The position numbers and the translations under genes are program-made. This document shows, piece by piece, positions 1 through 6,965 of a stretch of 13,046 nucleotides of DNA (its first letter is position 1; every line of letters begins with the position of its first letter). The stretch is from Acidimicrobiales bacterium (lineage in GTDB: Bacteria; Actinomycetota; Acidimicrobiia; Acidimicrobiales; JABEUL01), in assembly GCA_027451605.1 (NCBI GenBank), contig DAIDJA010000013.1:1-13046 (forward strand), read 5' to 3'. Below the pieces are notes generated by a model that ran no database searches, was not told the DNA's origin, and worked only from the letters and a program-made list of their open reading frames with translations.

Positions 1-810
1 AAAATAACTTTCCAGGATTTGTTCAATTGAATTGACGTAACCTTTTCCAAACAGTATAATGTGTACAAGAAGGTAAAATAATTGATTTATTAAAACTCTT
101 TTTTCGTAACCATCTTCTGGAGGATATAAATCATTGTAGTGTTTGAAAAATTGGTTTTGATTTTTTATCCCAAATAGCTTGATCATTGCCAGATCCAGTT
201 CGCGATTAGCTCCGTGACAGGCCGGATCAATTAAATAGGGCTCATCAGAAAATATTATATTTCCGCTCCAAAGATCTCCGTGCACAAGACAGGGTTCAGT
301 CATCGGTCTGTTGGAGCCTTTGAAATCTTCAGCGGCCGATATAATTTGTTCTTTCAAGTCTAAGGATAAAAGGCCTTTATCGTAGGCGACCTTTAGATAC
401 GGCTCGATCCTGTTGATATAAAAAAAATCACGGTAGTCGGCTTCGTGGGTATTATCCATTTCTAAAGGTCCGATGAATCCCAGCCACTTCGCTCCGAAGC
501 CGGGAAGTTTTGTTTTGTGTATCTTGACCAACAGAGTAGCCAACTTAATTGGGTCGCGATCCGAATCTGATTTTGCAGATATGAATTCGGTTGCTATCCC
601 ATTTTCAGAATAATACAGGATTGCCGGTATGTTATTAGGTATTACAGCTTCCAAAAGCTTGTAACTATTTACCTCGGCTTCAAAAAATCCCATCGGCGGG
701 TTAACCATATATTTTATAAATACTTTTTTGCCACCATCCGTTGAGACCAATCCTTTGAAATCCGATTTCAGCTTGAAAAAAATAGCCTTAATTTGGGCTA
801 TATCATTCAT
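1..810 (-). CDS. Fructosamine/ribulosamine 3-kinase family protein (3' end outside window)
   Basis: Translating the minus strand from ATG at 810-808 gives 270 codons with no stop, reaching the left edge, so the last few residues are missing (family members are usually about 280-310 aa). The protein carries the kinase catalytic loop HGDLWSGN (residues 177-184) and the following metal-binding and family motif IDPACHGANRELDLAM (194-209), both diagnostic of the fructosamine kinase family with its APH-like kinase fold. Lys33 in FIKYM is the likely ATP-binding lysine. These enzymes phosphorylate sugar-amine adducts on lysines or free amines, which makes the adduct unstable and deglycates it; characterised bacterial members mostly prefer ribulosamines and erythrulosamines. 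The start overlaps the upstream phosphatase stop (ATGAATGA, 803-810), so translation is probably coupled. Oddity: the N-terminus is short and the usual glycine-rich LxGG element before the lysine is not recognisable. Family assignment is firm; the substrate is inferred. Confidence 0.93.
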   Translation of the reverse strand, partial: MNDIAQIKAIFFKLKSDFKGLVSTDGGKKVFIKYMVNPPMGFFEAEVNSYKLLEAVIPNNIPAILYYSENGIATEFISAKSDSDRDPIKLATLLVKIHKTKLPGFGAKWLGFIGPLEMDNTHEADYRDFFYINRIEPYLKVAYDKGLLSLDLKEQIISAAEDFKGSNRPMTEPCLVHGDLWSGNIIFSDEPYLIDPACHGANRELDLAMIKLFGIKNQNQFFKHYNDLYPPEDGYEKRVLINQLFYLLVHIILFGKGYVNSIEQILESYF

Positions 811-1297
811 CGCCGGATATTTTAGATAACTTTAGTATGAGACCGCGAACTCCGTCTTCTATCAACCCAAGTGCATATTTAAAATCGCCCTCGTTCCCAT
901 AGTAGGGATCGGGCACTTCCAATGTTGGCGAATTGTCCGCATAGGCCATCAGGAGTTTAATTTTTGAACTTGCCTTACCGTTATTTCGATGTTTGTCCAG
1001 GCTGATCAAATCTTCATAGTGTTCCATGTCTAATGCAATAATGAGATTCCTGTCATAAAAATATGACTCTATAAATTGTTTAGCTCTATGAGTCTTAGGG
1101 TTAAATCCGGTCCCCACTAAAGCTGTTCTGGCTCGACGATCCATGTCTTGGCCTCTGTGCCAAGACCCCGTGCCGGCACTGTCGGCCTCCCAGTTCAATT
1201 CAAGTGGTCGTGCCATTTCCTTGAAGATAACTTCTGCCATCGGAGAGCGGCAGATGTTACCGGTGCAAACAAAACATACTTTATGCTTTTGGTCCAT
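803..1297 (-). CDS. Low-molecular-weight protein-tyrosine-phosphatase family
   Basis: A 164-residue protein, the normal family length. The phosphate-binding loop CTGNICRS lies at residues 11-18 (nucleophile Cys11, Arg17), and the general-acid loop DPYYG begins at Asp130. SAGTGSWH is the conserved second segment. Members are cytoplasmic and hydrolyse phosphotyrosine through a phospho-cysteine intermediate; some members encoded beside fructosamine-kinase homologues also dephosphorylate ribulosamine 5-phosphates. The ATG at 1297-1295 is preferred because it leaves six residues before the first strand; a TTG at 1306 would add three residues. Neither has a Shine-Dalgarno sequence. The stop overlaps the kinase start by 8 bases. 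Upstream, an open frame continuing from the sortase ends at 1309-1311, close enough for translational coupling to start this gene. Family call is sure; the deglycation role is inferred from the neighbour. Confidence 0.95.
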   Translation of the reverse strand: MDQKHKVCFVCTGNICRSPMAEVIFKEMARPLELNWEADSAGTGSWHRGQDMDRRARTALVGTGFNPKTHRAKQFIESYFYDRNLIIALDMEHYEDLISLDKHRNNGKASSKIKLLMAYADNSPTLEVPDPYYGNEGDFKYALGLIEDGVRGLILKLSKISGDE

Positions 1298-1308
1298 GCA
1301 TAGCAATT

Positions 1309-1518
1309 TTAGTTAGCCACAGGCTTGGTCACTTCACTAATGCGGTTTTTTGGTTTGATGATGACAAGGCGACGGTTAATTTGAATCTTGACCGGTTGTG
1401 ATAAGAGGTTCGATAGCTTGAAATTTGGAATATCAGAGGTATTAAAAGATATTGGGTTGAAAGAGCGGTCTATGCCTTTGGTAATTAATTTATTGCTTGA
1501 TTTAATGGCTTTGGTATT
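1309..1518 (-). other. Open in-frame extension after the sortase TGA stop
   Basis: Directly after the TGA at 1521-1519 the same minus-strand frame runs 69 sense codons (starting NTKAIKSSNK, ending SEVTKPVAN) to TAA at 1311-1309. No ATG, GTG or TTG lies near its beginning, so it cannot easily be a separate gene; the only GTG codons are near its end. It ends 2 bases before the TTG or 11 bases before the ATG of the phosphatase gene, the spacing expected between genes of an operon. It therefore looks like the real or former C-terminus of the sortase, cut off by a nonsense change, a sequencing error, or a stop read through at some rate. The tail is rich in Lys, Arg, Asn and Ser and matches no motif I know. 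Confidence 0.5.
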
Positions 1519-2679
1519 TCAGTTCCCGGTAGACATTGTAAAAGAGGTAATGTAAAGTGTATTGGCGGTTACGGTTCCGCTTACGGTATAGGAGTACTTG
1601 CCCGGTGCGATTCCCCCTGACACCAGCAAATAACCGGCAATAGTGAATCCAACTAAGTTAGTTGATTTAACGACCAAAGTTGGATTGACGTCCCCTTCGT
1701 AAACTAGGCTTCTTGAGTTTTGTATAACAGTCGTATCTTTAAACGGTACCGATGGAGCAACTTGGCTGAACCATGCGGGATTATTGTGCTGTGCGGCATA
1801 TATTCCATCATAGAATTCTTCAATTACGGGAACTTCAGCGTTGATGGGGCTATTACTTTGTTCCCACGACGGACTTGGACTTCCGGCAAAAGACAGTACT
1901 CCCAGCGGGAATGGCAGATAGGGGAAGGTGAATTTAGCGGCAGCGCTTAATTGTGGACCGGCAGGCAAGTTAAGCGAGTTAGCTGCGTTAAGTTTGGTGG
2001 TAATTGGAGCATAGGTTGGAACTTGGGAAACAAAAGTCGAAAAGGTGAGATACCTCGTGGAAGTTAGATAAAGTGCATTTATGGGCCAACATGTGTCGAG
2101 TACCAACGATGGGCTAGAAGTGTTTACAACGCTTGACTGGGATGAGACGATCTTATGTGATGTTACTTTAAAGGTATATATATTGCACGGAGTTTCATAT
2201 TGAATTAAATCGCCGGGGTTAAGACTGGGAGTATGGCTAAACCAGGTAACGTCGTGGGCCGATAAAACAGAAGTGCCTGGCTGGCCGGGCCAGACCGAGG
2301 TGTTTACGTGCCCTATTGCGACGTTTAGCTGCGGACCGTCAGTACCCTGGACCACGGGAGCCTTCTGCAGCCCTATTGCCGGAATTGTTAAGAGTCCTGC
2401 CGGAGTAGGACTAGAATCATTCTGACCCGGAGGGGCACATGATATCACTTTAGAGCCGGAACTTTGTTGGACCTGGGTAATAAGCTTCTGTTCTTTGATC
2501 GACAACTGATGCCCTACGTGATCGGATCGATAGTAGAAGTAAGCTATATGTCCGACAATTGCAACGGAAGTAGCAATCAGAGCAACTACAATTAGCCAGA
2601 TGATTCGTCGTCCCCATTTCTTGGCGAAAATTGACTTTTGTAACCTTCTTTGTTTTCTTGTTTTATTCGTTTCGGCCAT
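1519..2679 (-). CDS. Sortase family transpeptidase with long C-terminal extension
   Basis: 386 residues. A basic cytoplasmic N-terminus (KTRKQRRLQK) is followed by one membrane segment at about 26-50 (IIWLIVVALIATSVAIVG), giving a type II membrane protein with its catalytic domain outside. The sortase barrel spans about 95-215: TIPAIGL opens it, His142 lies in LSAHD, the nucleophile Cys197 in LDTCWP and Arg209 in STRYL, forming the His-Cys-Arg triad. Sortases cleave a C-terminal sorting signal and join the protein to the cell wall or to another protein. Most sortases end soon after the Arg strand; here about 175 further residues follow, rich in Ser, Pro, Thr and beta-prone, of unknown role. 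No LPXTG-like substrate gene was seen in the window. Start ATG at 2679-2677 has no Shine-Dalgarno; the leader is A+T-rich. The frame continues beyond the TGA (see 1309-1518). Class within the sortases not assigned. Confidence 0.88.
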   Translation of the reverse strand: MAETNKTRKQRRLQKSIFAKKWGRRIIWLIVVALIATSVAIVGHIAYFYYRSDHVGHQLSIKEQKLITQVQQSSGSKVISCAPPGQNDSSPTPAGLLTIPAIGLQKAPVVQGTDGPQLNVAIGHVNTSVWPGQPGTSVLSAHDVTWFSHTPSLNPGDLIQYETPCNIYTFKVTSHKIVSSQSSVVNTSSPSLVLDTCWPINALYLTSTRYLTFSTFVSQVPTYAPITTKLNAANSLNLPAGPQLSAAAKFTFPYLPFPLGVLSFAGSPSPSWEQSNSPINAEVPVIEEFYDGIYAAQHNNPAWFSQVAPSVPFKDTTVIQNSRSLVYEGDVNPTLVVKSTNLVGFTIAGYLLVSGGIAPGKYSYTVSGTVTANTLYITSFTMSTGN

Positions 2680-2865
2680 ATTTAATTTAATAGTAACGTT
2701 GATTCGTATCGTTCCCGCGCTACTCCATTATTTTAGTTGTGATTTATGCCCTTTTCCCATCGTTTGGATAAAAAATTAGATTCTACGTATTCGGAGTTAA
2801 ATATAAAAATATTTGAGGCGATTACCATGAAATTCGATATTAGATTTGTCAAAAAAAAGAAGATT

Positions 2866-3858
2866 TTAGCCATTTTGCATTATTGGGAAATGACATGCTA
2901 CAAAATGGTCCTCTCCGACTTTACGGATTTGCGGTTCGTCCTGTTCGCAGATAGGTTGGGCGAAAGGACATCGTAACCTAAACCTGCATCCGGATGGGGG
3001 TTTGGTGAAACTCGGTATTTCGCCTTTTAGTTCGATTTTATGTCTGGTTTTTATGGAAGAACCACTGTTTACATCCAAAACCGAATCTACTAAAGCCTGT
3101 GTATAGGGATGACTTGACTTTAAGATTACCTGATCAGTCGAACCTACCTCACAAAGCTTCCCGAGATACATTACGGCTATCCTATCGGCTATGTACTTTA
3201 TAACGGATAAATCATGAGAAATAAAGAGCATGGACATTTTAAATTCGTCCTTGATGTCGATAAGCAGATTCAGGATTTGGGCTTGAATTGACACATCCAA
3301 GGCCGAAACCGGTTCATCGCAGATAAGTAGCTTTGGGCTAAGACCCAGCGCTCTTGCTATTGAAATTCTCTGACATTGACCTCCGGAAAACTGCCTCGGC
3401 TTTCGATCCAATACAATATTGGCATCAAGACCTACCTTTGATAACGTCTCATTAATGGAACGCTCATCGAATGCAACTTTGTGAATCTTTAAAGGTTCTG
3501 AAATGATATTTCTTATTTTTTTGGCGGGGTTCAATGATGAAATTGGGTCCTGGAAAATCATCTGAATCTCTTTGCTAATTAGTTTTGCTTGGGTTTTTGA
3601 CAGTGCGACAATGTCATTTCCCTCAAATAAGATGGATCCGCTCTTGGCTTTATTTATTTGCACAATTGTCTTAGCCAGAGTTGATTTTCCGCATCCGGAT
3701 TCGCCCACAACTCCCAGAACCTCTGAATCCCCCACGTCGATCGAGAAATCTGAAATTATTTCAGTCTTGCCTTTAGGTGTAGCGAACTCAACTTTAAGGT
3801 TCTGAATTTTGAGTAGTTCTGCAGCTTGCCTTAAATGTGCGTTTCCTGATCCTGCCAT
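2866..3858 (-). CDS. oppF: Peptide ABC transporter ATP-binding protein, OppF/DppF type
   Basis: 330 residues, the usual length. Walker A GESGCGKST (52-60), Q-loop at QDP (103-105), ABC signature FSGGQCQR (157-164), Walker B LLICDEP (177-183, catalytic Glu182) and H-loop His215 are all intact. The C-terminal oligopeptide/dipeptide transporter segment with clustered cysteines (CRFRLRCPFAQPICE and a final ACHF, about 290-326) is present; this marks the peptide/nickel subfamily and its DppF members can bind an iron-sulfur cluster. It powers import together with the OppD-type ATPase and the two permeases encoded upstream. It is the last gene of the cluster, 106 bases after oppD, so it may be less tightly coupled than the others. 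An AAAGA-like ribosome site lies upstream of ATG 3858. The true substrate (peptide, nickel or other) cannot be read from the ATPase. Confidence 0.93.
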   Translation of the reverse strand: MAGSGNAHLRQAAELLKIQNLKVEFATPKGKTEIISDFSIDVGDSEVLGVVGESGCGKSTLAKTIVQINKAKSGSILFEGNDIVALSKTQAKLISKEIQMIFQDPISSLNPAKKIRNIISEPLKIHKVAFDERSINETLSKVGLDANIVLDRKPRQFSGGQCQRISIARALGLSPKLLICDEPVSALDVSIQAQILNLLIDIKDEFKMSMLFISHDLSVIKYIADRIAVMYLGKLCEVGSTDQVILKSSHPYTQALVDSVLDVNSGSSIKTRHKIELKGEIPSFTKPPSGCRFRLRCPFAQPICEQDEPQIRKVGEDHFVACHFPIMQNG

Positions 3859-3964
3859 AATATTTCTTTAAAATTTGCTATGTTTTGTATATTTATTAAC
3901 AACGTGATTTATTCCGTTTATCAAATGTTTAAAAGCTTTCATTAGATTATCCGTTATTTCCAAC

Positions 3965-4999
3965 TTATTCATCGGATGTAGCAATAGTTTCGTTCGCCTT
4001 TGATACTGCCCACTCATTTTTTAAAGGATAAAAGCAGGAATAACTGTGAGAGGTGTTTATGGCATCTTGGGTAGGTCTCGGTGATTCGATTAAACAGCGT
4101 GTCTGACTGTGTCTGCACCGTGGGGCAAATCTACATCCCTTTGGAAGGTTGAAAGGATCCGGAATCATTGATTCAATTGGCATTAACTTCTCAGACTTGT
4201 CACGGTGTATCGACGGTGTTGAATCAATCAGCGCACGGGTATAGGGCATAAGCGGCCTCGATAAAATATCTTCAGTTCTTCCGAACTCGACAATTTTACC
4301 CGCATACATAACGGCAACATAGTCACATATATATTCGACAACACCCAAATCATGAGTAACCATTATTAGCGTCATGTCATTTTGCTTCTGAAGCTCTTTA
4401 AGTAGCTTCAGAATTTGAAGCTGTATTGTTACGTCCAGCGCGGTCGTCGGTTCATCGGCGATCAGGAGTTTGGGAGAATTTGCAATTGCCGATGCAATCA
4501 TTACTCGTTGTCGTTGTCCGCCGGAAAGTTGATGGGGATATGACTCAGATTTTGACTTAGGGTCGGGAATTCCTACCCGATCAAGGAGGTCAATCACACT
4601 CTTTTTGATATTTGAACCATTGTGATTTGAGGCAACTTTGAGAGTTTCAGCTATCTGTTTTTTAATTTTCATTACCGGATTTAACGCCGTGAGTGGGTCT
4701 TGAAAAATGATAGAAGCTAATGATCCATATAGATGTCTAAGCTGACGCTGTTTTAAGGATGTAACCTTAATTCCGAAAAGGTCAATAGAACCTTCAATTT
4801 TGAGATTTGTTTCGGGCAACAATCGAATTAAGGTTCTGGAAAGGACGGTCTTTCCGGAGCCGGATTCGCCGACGATTCCCAGAATTGACCCTTTTCGCAG
4901 AGAAAAAGAGACGGAGTCGACCGCCTTAAGCAGACCGCGATCTGTCTTAAAGGATACCGAAAGATTTTCTACCGATATTGAATCTGTGGTAGGTTCCAT
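3965..4999 (-). CDS. oppD: Peptide ABC transporter ATP-binding protein, OppD/DppD type
   Basis: 344 residues from ATG 4999-4997; a GTG at 5002-5000 would add one Met and overlap the oppC stop by one base (TAGTG). Walker A GESGSGKT (44-51), Q-loop QDPLTALNP (100-108), signature LSGGQRQR (158-165), Walker B LLIADEP (178-184) and the H-loop histidine in MVTHDLG (His216) are intact, so it should be a working ATPase. The oligopeptide/dipeptide C-terminal segment GCRFAPRCRHSQTRC is present near 290-305. It pairs with the OppF-type subunit on the cytoplasmic face of the permeases. Start and stop overlap or abut with oppC, supporting translation from one mRNA. A G-rich stretch (GGGGATGGGG) lies just upstream and could serve as ribosome site, but it is weak. 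Confidence 0.93.
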   Translation of the reverse strand: MEPTTDSISVENLSVSFKTDRGLLKAVDSVSFSLRKGSILGIVGESGSGKTVLSRTLIRLLPETNLKIEGSIDLFGIKVTSLKQRQLRHLYGSLASIIFQDPLTALNPVMKIKKQIAETLKVASNHNGSNIKKSVIDLLDRVGIPDPKSKSESYPHQLSGGQRQRVMIASAIANSPKLLIADEPTTALDVTIQLQILKLLKELQKQNDMTLIMVTHDLGVVEYICDYVAVMYAGKIVEFGRTEDILSRPLMPYTRALIDSTPSIHRDKSEKLMPIESMIPDPFNLPKGCRFAPRCRHSQTRCLIESPRPTQDAINTSHSYSCFYPLKNEWAVSKANETIATSDE

Positions 5000-5001
5000 C
5001 A

Positions 5002-5877
5002 CTAAATTGCCCCATCCCCGGAGTTAAATTTACCTTCCAGCCTCTGGGATATAAAGTTAAAGCACACAACTGTCATTATGATCATAATCGAGGGCCAAAG
5101 AGTAAGAAGAAAGTCTCGTCTTAGGAACGACTGAGCCCCTTCTGCTATCATGTTTCCCCAGCTTGGAGTCGGAAGGCTGACTGACAGCCCTAAAAATGCA
5201 AGCGTTCCTTCAGCGATGATAGCACTACCTATCCCAAGGCATCCGTAAACAACAATTATTGGGGTGATATTCGGTAAAATTTCCACAAAAACAATACGAA
5301 TTCTCGACGAACCCATAGTCCTTGCCGCTTGTACAAATTCTTTGTTGGCAACTGAAATTGTTGCTGATCTTATCACCCTAAAAAGTAGCGGTATTGAGAT
5401 GAAACTTATCGATAAAGTAATAACTATAAGTGAGTGATTAAATACCGCGACTATGGCCAAAAGTAAGATCAGCGTAGGGAAGGATATGATTATGTTGGCG
5501 ATTGTGTTCATAACCGTGTCTAATTTTTTGTTGTTATAGCCGCTGATAAGTCCCAAAAACCCTCCTATAATCAGTCCGATTCCGATTGACACTATGCCGA
5601 CGAACATAGAGACTCTGGAGCCGAATATTATTCTGGAAAGAATGTCTCTTCCAAGATCGTCACATCCCAATAGATGACTACCGGAAGGACCGGAAAAGGG
5701 TTGGCACACAAAAGTTTTATTCGGATTGTCAATGGGCAAAAGAGGTGCAATAATCGCCAATATAATTACAGCCAGTACCCAAAAAGTACAGGCCCAAAAG
5801 AACCAGCCAAGTCCTTTGGAGGAGGATCTTTTCGCAACGGGGGTCGCGTTCGGTTTTTCTGTCACGGTAAGTGTCAT
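5002..5877 (-). CDS. oppC: Peptide ABC transporter permease, OppC/DppC type
   Basis: 291 residues. A cytoplasmic basic N-terminus leads into membrane segment 1 at about 26-47, then an external loop with the OppC-typical LGCDDLGRDILSR (70-82), and further hydrophobic segments near 88-112, 122-146, 148-168, 203-228 and 252-275. The EAA loop that docks onto the ATPase is visible as EFVQAARTMGSSRIRIVF (180-197). It forms the transmembrane pore with the OppB-type permease. The start ATG overlaps the oppB stop by four bases (ATGA, 5874-5877), a classic sign of coupled translation. It ends in TAG where oppD begins. Substrate class (oligopeptide, dipeptide or nickel) is not decided by the sequence. 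Confidence 0.92.
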   Translation of the reverse strand: MTLTVTEKPNATPVAKRSSSKGLGWFFWACTFWVLAVIILAIIAPLLPIDNPNKTFVCQPFSGPSGSHLLGCDDLGRDILSRIIFGSRVSMFVGIVSIGIGLIIGGFLGLISGYNNKKLDTVMNTIANIIISFPTLILLLAIVAVFNHSLIVITLSISFISIPLLFRVIRSATISVANKEFVQAARTMGSSRIRIVFVEILPNITPIIVVYGCLGIGSAIIAEGTLAFLGLSVSLPTPSWGNMIAEGAQSFLRRDFLLTLWPSIMIIMTVVCFNFISQRLEGKFNSGDGAI

Positions 5878-6812
5878 TTTCGTATCCTGGGGTCTAAATA
5901 GGCATATGAGATATCAACGGCGGTGTTTATAACTGCCACTGCAATAACCACTAAAACGCTTACTGCTTGAATCACCAGATAATCTTTATTGTTAATTGAA
6001 TTTACGATCAATGTACCCAATCCCGGCAGCTGAAAAATGTATTCAACGACAAAGGCGCCCGTAATCAGAGTGCCTATCTGAAGCCCTGAAATTGTGGCAA
6101 CAGATAAACTTGAAAGTCTAAAGCCATGCCTTACAATTATCTTGTATTTCCCTATCCCTTTAGATTTTGCCAATAAGACGAAGTCCTGCTTTAAGATTGA
6201 AACCAACTCGGTCCGAAGTATTTGACTGTACAGGGCAAAAGAACCCAGAGCCAAGGTAATCATGGGCAGGACCATATCTTTAAGATTTTGAGTTATGGAC
6301 TGACTAATTCCGACATAACCGCTAGCCGGAAGCAGGCCAAGTTTGACCGCAAATATAAGGATTAAGATTGGTCCGATTACAAATGGAGGAAATGAATAGA
6401 AGCTAAATGACATTAGCGTAGTAACCCTGTCGAACAATTTGTTGGGCTTTAACGCTGCTCTGAAAGCGATCGGAATGGCCAATATAAATGCAATGATTTG
6501 AGATCCTAAGATCAGTTCAATGGTTTCCGCATAGTTTTGAGCGATTAAGGTCTTTACGGGTATACCGTTGGAATATGCCTGACCCATGTGCCCGGTGAAC
6601 ATATTTTTAAGCCAAGTAAAGTACTGTTGGGGTAGCGGTCGGTTGAGCCCCAGTTTGGCGGTCAATACCTGTACATTGTGTGGAGTTGCCTGCGGTCCCA
6701 AAATCGCCACTGCCGGATTTCCCGGAATTAGGTGTTCAAATAAAAATCCAAATATGCTGGCAACTATTGCCGTAATGAGAAATATCAGAAGTTTTTTAAG
6801 TATTAATTTCAT
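5874..6812 (-). CDS. oppB: Peptide ABC transporter permease, OppB/DppB type
   Basis: 312 residues from ATG 6812-6810 (MKLILKKLL, leading directly into membrane segment 1, as usual for OppB). A TTG at 6839 would add nine residues; neither start has a well-placed Shine-Dalgarno. After segment 1 comes the typical external stretch LGLNRPLPQQYFTWLKNM and GHMGQAYSNGIPV, then five further hydrophobic segments. The EAA loop is DFVLLAKSKGIGKYKIIVRH, and the protein ends with the usual YLDPRIRK. It is the first gene of the four-gene transporter set; a 153-base A+T-rich stretch separates it from orn, so the promoter probably lies there, although orn is on the same strand and readthrough is possible. The TGA stop overlaps oppC by four bases. 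Confidence 0.92.
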   Translation of the reverse strand: MKLILKKLLIFLITAIVASIFGFLFEHLIPGNPAVAILGPQATPHNVQVLTAKLGLNRPLPQQYFTWLKNMFTGHMGQAYSNGIPVKTLIAQNYAETIELILGSQIIAFILAIPIAFRAALKPNKLFDRVTTLMSFSFYSFPPFVIGPILILIFAVKLGLLPASGYVGISQSITQNLKDMVLPMITLALGSFALYSQILRTELVSILKQDFVLLAKSKGIGKYKIIVRHGFRLSSLSVATISGLQIGTLITGAFVVEYIFQLPGLGTLIVNSINNKDYLVIQAVSVLVVIAVAVINTAVDISYAYLDPRIRK

Positions 6813-6965
6813 CGGCGAATTTAAGTGTTTTGACTCCAAATTAAAATATACGACAAGATACTATTATCTATATATTTAATATCGGTTAAAATCTTAATTC
6901 ACACAAAGCCAAATGTCAGTGAGACTTAAATTTTTATAAAAACTTAAGAATTTAAACGCGACATA
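6813..6965. promoter_or_regulatory. A+T-rich spacer upstream of the opp genes
   Basis: This gap between orn and oppB has no coding potential that I can support. On the minus strand it is very A+T-rich, with several TATA-like hexamers (for example TAGATAAT and TATATT) but no convincing -35/-10 pair. It is the likely site of the opp promoter and also holds a near-perfect inverted repeat listed separately. Assignment as a regulatory region rests on position alone. Confidence 0.35.
6925..6948. repeat. 24-base inverted repeat downstream of orn, upstream of opp
   Basis: Left arm CTTAAATTTTTA and right arm TAAAAACTTAAG are reverse complements at 11 of 12 positions with no spacer. In a minus-strand transcript the single mismatch becomes a G-U pair, so an RNA hairpin with a tight loop could form 18 bases after the orn stop. 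It lacks a G+C-rich stem and has no U tract right after it, so it is a poor intrinsic terminator. It could equally be an operator for the opp promoter. Confidence 0.45.

Noticed and set aside
1519..1521. TGA reassigned to an amino acid in this genome
   Set aside because: TGA ends LMW-PTP and oppB at the usual family lengths and in overlap with the next gene, so it works as a stop.
1720..1950. Plus-strand open frame inside the sortase gene
   Set aside because: Fully antisense to the sortase coding region; composition follows from the other strand.
2684..2720. ECF-sigma-like GGGAAC with CGTT upstream of the sortase
   Set aside because: Spacing is only 12 bases, shorter than the usual 16-18, and no cognate sigma gene is nearby.
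2799..2814. AAATAT/ATATTT hairpin as an opp terminator
   Set aside because: The stem is A-T only and no T run follows directly on the minus strand; likely chance in A+T-rich DNA.
2746..2976. 76-codon plus-strand frame upstream of the sortase start and over the oppF 3' end
   Set aside because: Half of it is antisense to well-supported oppF, it has no ribosome site or recognisable motif, and the remainder is A+T-rich spacer.
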